Made by a program: the position numbers and the translations under genes | In this document: positions 15,230 through 23,000 of the stretch, piece after piece | Layout: every line of letters starts with the position of its first letter | How positions within the stretch are numbered: the first letter of the stretch is position 1 | Source of the DNA: a virus | Strand: one strand, 5' to 3' | DNA length: 41,908 nucleotides | Virus record (IMG/VR): IMGVR_UViG_3300006028_000009 | Span: 1-41,908 of that record | The notes under the pieces: generated by a model | What the model saw: only the letters and a program-made list of their open reading frames with translations | The model's database searches: none | Told to the model about the DNA's origin: nothing

Positions 15230-15519
15230 CACTTCTTGCCTTTTCTGGACCTGGGCTCGTCCTCCTCTTCGTCGTCAGCCTGCGGTCCTGGCGTGGCGCC
15301 GCCCGGGCTCAGTGGCGCGACATCCTCGCGCGTGGTCACGTCGGAGTAGTGGCCCTCGGTGGCCGCTGCTTCGTTAGCTTGCTCGGCGCTGACCAGCGAC
15401 GCCTTGCCCATGGCACGCCACGCCTCGGCCTGCTCCACGTCGACGTCGACGACTTCACCAGCCGGGTGCTCTTTGCCCTCGTTGTCCGTTACCTGAACCA
15501 GCAGTCGTACTTCGGGCAT
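15229..15519 (-). CDS. Small structural-region protein, 96 aa
   Basis: ATG 15519 overlaps the previous stop (TAATG). The first half is a beta domain (VRLLVQVTDNEGKEHPAGE, then VVDVDVEQAEAWRAMGKAS), a pattern found in small phage head genes. The second half is Gly/Pro then Asp/Glu-rich and basic at the tip (RSRKGKK), probably disordered. Unknown role. Confidence 0.7.
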   Translation of the reverse strand: MPEVRLLVQVTDNEGKEHPAGEVVDVDVEQAEAWRAMGKASLVSAEQANEAAATEGHYSDVTTREDVAPLSPGGATPGPQADDEEEDEPRSRKGKK

Positions 15520-15683
15520 TACTTCTTGCCTTTCTTGGCGGGCAGCTTCTTTTCGTTCACACCTTTGAGCTTCTTCTGCGCATCCTTGGGGTCGAAGCCG
15601 GGCACGTTGCCGCCGGCTGCAGCACCGAAGAAGCGCGCTTGCGCTTTCGAGACGGGCTTCTTGTAGGCGCGTCCACCGGGCAT
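15519..15683 (-). CDS. 54-aa basic head-region protein
   Basis: A very small gene, ATG 15683 to stop at 15519, overlapping both neighbours by one base (TAATG at each end). The protein is strongly basic (Lys-rich, ending in KKGKK) and contains VSKAQARFFGAAAGG, similar in style to the SEKQRRFMG motif of small conserved phage proteins near capsid genes. It may bind DNA or the inner shell. The chain of overlaps supports that it is translated. Confidence 0.75.
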   Translation of the reverse strand: MPGGRAYKKPVSKAQARFFGAAAGGNVPGFDPKDAQKKLKGVNEKKLPAKKGKK

Positions 15684-15865
15684 TACTTCATCTTTCTGAG
15701 GGTCAATGCGAGGCGTGCTCGCTGGCCCGTCTTACCGGATTTCTTGGCGGCGGCCTCCAACTTGGCGCGCGGGATCGGCTCGCCCTTTTTGGCGCCCAGC
15801 GTCTGACGCAGAGCACCCGGCTTGCTGATGGCGCCACTGATCCAGTTGCCTCCCTTACGGGCCAT
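15683..15865 (-). CDS. 60-aa basic conserved phage protein
   Basis: Starts at ATG 15865. It reads NWISGAISKPGALRQTLG and later GEPIPRAKLEAAAKKSGK, the pattern of a widespread small phage protein (KPGALR...LG...IP..KL..A). Strongly basic. The role is unknown. It lies between the capsid decoration gene and other small head genes and is probably DNA- or RNA-associated. Confidence 0.8.
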   Translation of the reverse strand: MARKGGNWISGAISKPGALRQTLGAKKGEPIPRAKLEAAAKKSGKTGQRARLALTLRKMK

Positions 15866-15873
15866 ACGCTCTC

Positions 15874-16287
15874 CTAGCTGGTCCTGAACGTCTGGTCGGT
15901 GGTCATCGTCACCGCGCCGTTACACGTCACCGACACGCGGTAGTGGTACGTGGTGGCCGTGGTCAGACCTGTCAGGTTGGCGACGATCGCGCCACTACCG
16001 GCGGCTGGAGTCGCGGCCTGCGAACTGCCGTACGCGGTCGTGGTGCCGTAGTCGACCTTCATCGCCGTGCACGCCTGGTCAACGGTCCAGTTGATCGTCG
16101 CCGTGGTGGTGCCGATCGGCGAGGCGCGCGGCTGACGGATCGCCGTACCGCGCAGAGCGGCCTTGCCCTGCAGGGTAAACGCCAGCACGGCCGCCTCGTC
16201 GGCCAGGGACATCTGATGCCCCTTGCCGTAGATCGTCGTTGCGGTGCTGGCGTCCTGCGTCTCGGCTAGGAAGATGACATCCGACAT
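15874..16287 (-). CDS. Capsid decoration protein with fibronectin-III-like domain
   Basis: 137 residues beginning exactly at the capsid gene's stop (overlap at 16287). Residues about 1-50 resemble a small capsid-linked domain. Residues about 55-137 form an FN3-like fold: ASPIGTTTATINWTVDQAC, VDYGTTTAYG, and LTGLTTATTYHYRVSVTC. Ig-like and FN3 domains on phage heads often hold weak contacts to surfaces or glycans. Position directly after the capsid gene supports a decoration role; the surface contact is inference. Confidence 0.75.
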   Translation of the reverse strand: MSDVIFLAETQDASTATTIYGKGHQMSLADEAAVLAFTLQGKAALRGTAIRQPRASPIGTTTATINWTVDQACTAMKVDYGTTTAYGSSQAATPAAGSGAIVANLTGLTTATTYHYRVSVTCNGAVTMTTDQTFRTS

Positions 16288-17294
16288 CAGCCCTCACCAC
16301 CGGTGGCGGCCTTTTGCTGCAGGGCAAAGAAGGGATACCTGGAGGCAGTCGTCTGCTGCTGACGGTTGACCGGGTTGGGCACGGCCCACGCGAAGCGGGC
16401 GATGACGCGCAGCGCCACCATATCTTGCTGCAGCAGGTTGAAGATGATCGCGTTGGTGTTGTCGCTGATGACGCCCGTGTCGAACATCTCCATACTGATG
16501 TCCTCGCGAATGGCCAGCATCGACTGATCCCACTCGCCGCCGATCATCGAGTAGCCGGTGGCACCCGTGTTGAACTCCACCAGGCCGGCGTTGCTGAAGA
16601 TGATCGGCTCGCCAAACAGGTTGCCGGTGTTCACCGCTGCCTGTGGTCCAGCGTCGTCGCCGAGCATGATGAAGGCGCCGGTGGTCGTGCGCAGGCCGCG
16701 CATCTTGGCCTTGACCTGCTTGCGGGCCCAGAAGCCTGAGACGTCGTAACCATCGGCTTCGACCAGGCCCATGCCAGCGCTCACGTCGCCCAGGAAGTCC
16801 TGGCCAGCCGTGGCGCCCACCACCAGCAGGTTGCCTGCGGCGGAGGCCGCCGTGACGATCGCCGTCGGGAACGTGGCCGGCGCGCCATTGCCGAAGAAGA
16901 TCGCCTCGTCCAGCGCGACACCGAAGGCCTCGGTGATCTTGGGTTTGACCTGGCTCCAGAAGTCGTAGTCCAGGTCGTCCAGCAGACTCTTGGCGATCGG
17001 CACGATGACTGCCATCTCTTCAGCGTTCAAATAGACGTTGTCCCACTGAAGGGAGGTGGTCTGCTTGAGACCGCGATCGCGGGCGTCCAGGCTGGCGCCC
17101 GTCAGCCAGTAGGCAATCGGCAGCTGCGTCAGTACCGGAATGCGCTGCTGCGCGCGCTTCATCGTTACATGCGGCATCAGGCGCAGGGCGGCTGACTTCT
17201 CTTCGACGGACTGGACGATCTCGCGCTGGACGTCCTCGGGAATAAGCGGTGAAGTACCTGGCGTGGTACGTCCCGCGACACTGTTGTACGGCGT
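16287..17294 (-). CDS. Major capsid protein, HK97-like, apparent ACG start
   Basis: HK97-fold capsid protein, 335 residues from 17294. The coding pattern upstream of the first ATG (17177) is clearly capsid: PYNSVAGRTTPGTSPLIP, then EDVQREIVQSVEEKSAALRL, the usual amino-terminal region. The later parts also fit (PIAKSLLDDLDYDFWSQVKP, EAFGVALDEAIFFGNG, RVIARFAWAVPNP). No ATG, GTG or TTG occurs between the in-frame TAG and 17177. GAGGG stands seven bases before an ACG codon at 17292-17294, exactly where homologues start with M-x-YN. So either ACG is used or one base (T to C) is changed. ATG 17177 has no ribosome site. The scaffold gene precedes it. Confidence 0.9.
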   Translation of the reverse strand, partial: TPYNSVAGRTTPGTSPLIPEDVQREIVQSVEEKSAALRLMPHVTMKRAQQRIPVLTQLPIAYWLTGASLDARDRGLKQTTSLQWDNVYLNAEEMAVIVPIAKSLLDDLDYDFWSQVKPKITEAFGVALDEAIFFGNGAPATFPTAIVTAASAAGNLLVVGATAGQDFLGDVSAGMGLVEADGYDVSGFWARKQVKAKMRGLRTTTGAFIMLGDDAGPQAAVNTGNLFGEPIIFSNAGLVEFNTGATGYSMIGGEWDQSMLAIREDISMEMFDTGVISDNTNAIIFNLLQQDMVALRVIARFAWAVPNPVNRQQQTTASRYPFFALQQKAATGGEG

Positions 17295-17351
17295 ATAGCT
17301 ACCCTCAAGTGGAGGTCGTGCCGTCTAGACGCGAGGAAGGATGGAAGGCAG

Positions 17352-18077
17352 CTAGTGGCGCGCCCGGATTTGGTTGCGCAGGATGTCGGAAACTTTCTCG
17401 CCTTCCACCGACGGTGGCCCGCCGCTGATGAACTCGGGCTCGCGGACGCCTCGGCGAAATTCAGAAAGGACTTGCTTGCGGAAGGCGGCGTTGCGGCGGA
17501 GTTTCTGCTCTGCCTCCGCGGCGCCTTCCTGTTTCCAGTGCTTCTCAAGTGCCTTCAAGCCCTCCGTCACGATGAGCTTGCGGCCGTCGAGCCCGACACC
17601 GGCGCCCTCGAGCGCGAGGATGCGCTGGCGCTCGGCTTCGGGAAGTTGGGTGACCAGGGGGTCCAGGGTGTAGCGGTCGTGCTCGGCGCCGACCTGGCTG
17701 AACAGGCCCGCGATCGAGCTGTCCGCGGTGGCTGCCTGCTCGGCATTCCGCTCCTGCTCGGCATACGCCCAGGGGTCTTCGTCGCGCAGTCGCCGCCGTT
17801 CGGCAGCACGTGCATCGGCCTGACGCTTGGCTTCTCGCCGATCGGTCTCGGCCTGGACCCGTCTATCTAACTCCTCCTGCGTCAGCGTGATCGCGGACGG
17901 GGTTTGCGTCGGTTCGGGCTCCTCGGGCTGTCGTTCAGGACTCCCGTCACGGTGCCACAGTCGTTGCCACCATGATCCTGAAGTCCCTTCCGCCGCGGGA
18001 GAAGCCTGTTCAACGCTCGCCGGGGCATCCGTCGGAGGCTGCTCGCTCGAAGGGTCTGGTTGTGTTGGCTGCATCAT
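17352..18077 (-). CDS. Scaffolding protein, 241 aa
   Basis: Typical capsid scaffold: Pro/Glu/Ser-rich N-terminus (about 1-60), long charged helices rich in Arg, Glu and Gln (about 65-215, including EELDRRVQAETDRREAKRQA), and a basic C-terminal end that would touch the capsid protein. It stands directly upstream of the capsid gene with a 57-base gap, the usual order. It would guide assembly of the procapsid and leave before DNA fills it. A serine protease is not encoded with it. Confidence 0.85.
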   Translation of the reverse strand: MMQPTQPDPSSEQPPTDAPASVEQASPAAEGTSGSWWQRLWHRDGSPERQPEEPEPTQTPSAITLTQEELDRRVQAETDRREAKRQADARAAERRRLRDEDPWAYAEQERNAEQAATADSSIAGLFSQVGAEHDRYTLDPLVTQLPEAERQRILALEGAGVGLDGRKLIVTEGLKALEKHWKQEGAAEAEQKLRRNAAFRKQVLSEFRRGVREPEFISGGPPSVEGEKVSDILRNQIRARH

Positions 18078-18092
18078 ACCCTGATCCGCAAT

Positions 18093-20066
18093 CTAGAAGG
18101 CTGGCGCCTGGTAGGGCGCCTGAGCGGCGGCCATCAGCGACGGCATCTGGCCGCTGAGCACGCCGTAGGTGGCTGGCTGGTTCGTCGCCGGACCAGTTGC
18201 CGGGTTCGCTCCCGAGAAGGCACCGAGATTGGTCACCTGGCCACCGGCTGCGTTCTGGTTAGCGAGTTGCTGCGGCGTCGGACCCGGAGGCGCCGCTGAC
18301 TGTGTCGGACCCCCACCGGTGTTGATGTGCGTCGTGCCGTCGGGGGTGATGGTGATCGTCGGCGAGTAGGTAGTCCTCTGGAGCTGCGAGCTGATGTCCT
18401 GCGACCCCATGCCAGCCGCTGCGCCGGCCATGCCCGGTTGCTGACCCGCGGGTGGTGCCTGCAGACCGCTGGCGCTCGGCCCCTGAGCCAGACCGCTCTG
18501 GGCTGTGGGGGAGATGTGCGCCAGCGCGGTGTTGACCGCCGCGTTCGACAGCGCCTGCATGTCCGGCAACTGGAAGCTCGTCGCGGCGCCGATGTCGATG
18601 TTGCCCGGCATCTTGCCGCTCGAGTACGCGCCGGCGATCTGGTTGACTGCGCCGCTCCAGCCGGGGCCGACCATGTACGGCAGCAACGCCTTCTGCGCTT
18701 CGATGGCATTCGAACCAGCAGTCAAGGCTGTGGCGTAGTTGGCGCGGTTCTGCTCCTGAGCCAGGCGCTGCTGCTCGGCGTTGGCCTGGTCCTGAGCTAC
18801 CTGCAGGGCTGCTTTCTGGGGCTCGACGTTCTGACCCCACCACTGATCGAAGGCGGCGGCGGCCTTCTGCTGGGCGTCCGCGCCGCTGCCGTACACGCCC
18901 GCTTGCAGTTGCTGGCTGATCTGATCGCGCTGGGCCTGCGCCGCCGCCTGCATCTGGCCGACGCGCGCGGCGACCTCGCCGGCAGTCTTGGGCACGTAGC
19001 CCTGGTTTAGCTGCGGGGTGAGCGCGCCCGTGTTCGGGTCACGCTGGTAGATGTACGGCGAGGTGGCGGCGATGTTCTCGACGGTGGGCGCGTTGCCCTG
19101 CTGGATCTGCTGTTGGGTGCGCTGGGTAGTGGCCGCCGTTCCCGCCGCGTTAGCCAGTTGCGCCTGGGTCTGCGCCTGAGTCTGCTGCAGCGTGGCGCCC
19201 TGCTGAGCCAGCTCGCCGGGCAGTTTCTGGCCGGCGATGTCGACGGCTTGCTGGGTCGCCTGTGTGCGCGCCTGGATCTCGGTGGTTGTCGCGCCCGACT
19301 GGGCAACATCGGCGGTAGTTTTGGCGACGTCCAGCGCTTGCTTCTGGTCGAACTCCTTCTGCTGCTGGGCGAACTTGGCCTTGTCCAGGTCGATCGACTG
19401 CTGAGACTGGTTCAGCCGGGTGCCGCCCTGCTGAATCGTGGCCGCCTCGGCGTCGGTCAGGTAGCCCTTGCCAGCGGCTTCGTTGGCCTGGCGCTCGTTG
19501 CGTTGCGCCTCCGCGACCTGGGTGTTGATCGCTTTCAGGCGGTCTTCGTCGGGGTTGCTGGGCTTGGTTACGCCAGCCTGGGGCGATACGACCTGCACCC
19601 AGGTGCCGTTCTGTTTCTCCCAGACACCGGTCTCGGGCGTGCCGACGCGGTTGGCGCTGGCTGCGGTGGTGTCGACCTTGGGTCCCGGCGTCTGCTTGAT
19701 GACCTCGCCGTTCGAACTGACGTCGACCGAATAGCCATCCGCGAAGGTGTAGTGCTGCGTCGGATTCGGGTTGGGAATCTTCTTCGGATCGCCAGGCGCC
19801 GCACTCGGATTGTCGATGTACGCATCTGTCACCGACGGCTCTGAGATGCGCTTGCCGTGCGCCTCCTCATACGCCGCGATCAACGCATCATTCGTCGCCT
19901 TACGCTGTGGCGCCGTGATCTGACGCTGCTGATCGGGCGTGAGCTCACTGGGCGCGACATAGGCTGTGCCCGGACCGCCCGGCTGCACCGCAGGCTCACC
20001 GGTGTTGGAATCAACCCAGATAAAGCCGCCCGGGTTATTCGGATCGGGGGCAACCTTGATCGGCAC
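18093..20066 (-). CDS. Gln/Ala-rich internal virion protein, 657 aa
   Basis: Starts at GTG 20066 with AGGAGG upstream. The N-terminus reads as a small folded part (about 1-130). Residues about 180-470 are a very long Gln/Ala/Thr-rich helix with many near-repeats (QQSIDLDKAKFAQQQKEFDQ, TQAQTQAQLANAAGTAATT), and the C-terminus is Gly/Pro/Gln-rich. It lies between the giant internal protein and the scaffold, and is probably ejected with the DNA or lines the head. No known family is named. Confidence 0.7.
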   Translation of the reverse strand: MPIKVAPDPNNPGGFIWVDSNTGEPAVQPGGPGTAYVAPSELTPDQQRQITAPQRKATNDALIAAYEEAHGKRISEPSVTDAYIDNPSAAPGDPKKIPNPNPTQHYTFADGYSVDVSSNGEVIKQTPGPKVDTTAASANRVGTPETGVWEKQNGTWVQVVSPQAGVTKPSNPDEDRLKAINTQVAEAQRNERQANEAAGKGYLTDAEAATIQQGGTRLNQSQQSIDLDKAKFAQQQKEFDQKQALDVAKTTADVAQSGATTTEIQARTQATQQAVDIAGQKLPGELAQQGATLQQTQAQTQAQLANAAGTAATTQRTQQQIQQGNAPTVENIAATSPYIYQRDPNTGALTPQLNQGYVPKTAGEVAARVGQMQAAAQAQRDQISQQLQAGVYGSGADAQQKAAAAFDQWWGQNVEPQKAALQVAQDQANAEQQRLAQEQNRANYATALTAGSNAIEAQKALLPYMVGPGWSGAVNQIAGAYSSGKMPGNIDIGAATSFQLPDMQALSNAAVNTALAHISPTAQSGLAQGPSASGLQAPPAGQQPGMAGAAAGMGSQDISSQLQRTTYSPTITITPDGTTHINTGGGPTQSAAPPGPTPQQLANQNAAGGQVTNLGAFSGANPATGPATNQPATYGVLSGQMPSLMAAAQAPYQAPAF

Positions 20067-20075
20067 GTGAACCTC

Positions 20076-23000
20076 CTATGCCGCCGTCCTGGCGGCCACC
20101 ACACGCTGACGACGCTCATCGGTTGGGATCTGGCGCAGGACCTCGGTGCCTGCTCTGTCGTGGGCGTTGCTCAATACTTCGGTGACGAGCGTCTTGCGCT
20201 GCTCGGCGTTGCTGCTCTTCCAGCCAGGCGTCTGCTCCAGGGCGCGCATGCCCTGGTCGAAGTACTGGTTCGCGCGGTTCTGGTAGTCGACCTGTTCGGC
20301 CTGCAGCAGTGGCACGCCCTGAGCGGTGGTGCCGACGGCAGCCGGCGCGTACGTCCCCAGGCCGCCCGAGCGCAGGATGCGCTGCGCCTCGGGGCTGGTC
20401 GCCTGGTTGCGGGCGTCCTCGAGCGACTGGCCGCCGTAGTTGCGCACGAACCGGCCGGCCAGTCCGCCGACCACTGGTACGCCGGTGACGCCAGTGCGCT
20501 GGAAGGTGCTCTGGCTGGGCGACAGGACGTCGCTGGCGCCCAGGATCGAATTGCCCACGCCAGCCAGCGTGTCGCGGATGGCGAAGTCCACCGCTGAAGG
20601 CCGCACGACCGTGCCGGAGGTAGGCGCCGCGGTGTCGACGACGGACTGCAGAAACGGCGTCAGGTTCTTGCTGAGCGCCGAAGCGTTCTGATCGTTGCGC
20701 TCCGTCACGATGGCGCGGTTGCGATACAGGTCATGGTTGAGCGCCAGTTGGGCCGCGCTGGTGGCGCCCGGCACCGGCAGTTGAAAGCTCGAGGCCAGGT
20801 CGGCCACGTTCGAGGCCTGGAACGGCGAGGCGCCGGCCGCGACACTGCCGAGCAGCTCCTGCCAGGTACGGTGCTGGTCGCCGGCCACCGTCTCGGCCGC
20901 GGTGCGGGCCATCACTGCCATGGGCGCGAAGTTCCTCAGGTTGATGAAGGCGTACTGCGGGTGGCGATTACCCTGCTTGTCCACCGGTGCCTGGCCCGGC
21001 AGCATCACCACGATGCCCTGGTCTTTGACGTTCTGCGGCACGTCTTTGTAGTCCCTGGCCCGCTGTGGATCCGAACGATTCCAGGCTTCGGCGGCGATCG
21101 TCGGCGCACCGATGAGCGAGAGCATCGTCTTGGCAAACGCCTGGGGGTTGCCCCTGAAGCTACGCGCGACCTGCGTCGGACCCTGGATGCCGACGTTGAA
21201 AAACGGGATGAGCTGGTTGATCAGCTTGGCCGCCTGGCCGCCCTGGTTGAAGTCCATGGTCACGTCGCGGCCCTCGAGGACGGACTGCACCGGGTTCTCT
21301 CCGCGCCGCTCGGCCAGGCGCATCGCTGCCACGCGCGGCCCGTACTCGACGCGCTCGCCGAGGGATTCGACCGGCTTGAGCGTGAGCAGGTTCTTGACCA
21401 TGTTCAGCGCATCCGACTTGTTGTTGATCTGGAAGACGTGCGACTTCGAGAGCTCGGCCGCGGTCTTCGCCCGCTGCTCCGCGGTCGCCGCCGAGAATGC
21501 GCCTGAGGCGCCGCCGCCACCTCTGATGAAGCGCTGCGTATTGGGTCCGAACTCGCCGCGGGCGATAGCCGCCGGGTTGAAGCCGGCGAAGGCGTCGGCG
21601 TAGCCCCTGCCCAGCTCGGCGAGCACGCGCGGCAGCGCCAGCGGGCCGCCCTCGCGCACGGTGGAGCGCAGGGTGTACTCGGGCACATCCAGCGCGGCGT
21701 TGCCCGCCAGGAAGACCGGGTTACGCGACGTAGCCAGGGCGCGGAAGGTCTTGCTCCACGACTGGGCCCAGTCCGGCAGCTGCGTCACGCCGGTGCCGTT
21801 GATCGCCTGCGCCAGGGCTTTGTTGTCCGTGACGTACTTCTGCTTCTGGCCGTTGACGAAGCCCGTCACGGTTTCCTGGCCTTTCGTCGGGGTGTACGAA
21901 TCGGCCACCGGGCGCAGCATGCGCTGACCTGGCGGCGCAGCCTGATCGAGCTCGAGCATGGCGTTGAACGTCTCGTTCTTGCGCGCCATGCGCTCCACCT
22001 GGTGGGTGTAACCGATCGTGGAGCCGATCGGATCTTCCCGTCCACGGACGGTGCCTTCAGGGTTATAGGCATGCACGTCGCGCGAGGTCAGGCCAATCTT
22101 CGTGCCGGTACCCTGGCCGCCAGCGGCGCCATCCTTTTCCATGTAGTCGAGGATGTGCGTCTTGACCCAGTCGGGGTACTTGGCCTCCATCTCCTGAGCT
22201 TGCTCCTGGCTGAGCACGCCGCTGTCGACCAGCCGATTGCGCAGGTCGCGCGAGTGCTGGTAGACCTGATCGGCCGCGTTCTGCACCTTCGCGAAACGCT
22301 GCGGTCCGAGCTGTTGCTCGATAGCCTGGAGTGCCTTGCGGCTATCCTCGGCGGTGAGGCCACCCGAGAACAGACGCTCGCGGTTCCCGAGCGCGGCGCT
22401 CACCTTGGTGTTGCTGTCAGCCACCAGGTAATCCCTGAGTGCCTGGGTGTCGCGGCCGACCTGACGCACCGCCGGACCGAGTCCGTTTTCGACCATCAAA
22501 CGTGCCGCCGGATCGGCCGCCAGACGGGCGTGGCCAGCCACCATTTCGTCAGACGTGAGCGGCCGCCCGAGGCGCTTGGCGGCTTCTTTCTGGAAGATAT
22601 TCAGGTCGACGCCGCGGTCGGTGAGCTGGCGCACCACGGCGCGGCGCGCGGACTCGAGAGCGCTTGGCGCATTCGCAGCGGCCGTCGGCTTCGTAGGTTG
22701 GTACACCCCCTCGGGCATGACCGAGGTGTAGTCGGGTCCAGAACCGCCTGGCGGCGCTCTGCGGCCTCCACCACCTGAACCGTCGCCACCACCTCCACCA
22801 ACTTCAACTGGTTGCGCCGCGGCAGGTTCGGCTCCAACTGGCGCCGCTCGCGCGCCCTCAGGTGCTTGTGCTGCAGCAGTGGGCGCTGAAGTCTCGACAG
22901 GATCAGTAGTGACTGAAGTGGTGACATGTTCCTGACCATCCGGGGTGCGGATACGAAAGTGATTGATGTCCGGCTGGTCAATGACCGTGCCCTGCACTGT

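Noticed and set aside
17177-17177. ATG 17177 as the capsid start
   Set aside because: It has no ribosome site, and 39 upstream codons carry conserved capsid sequence in the same frame.
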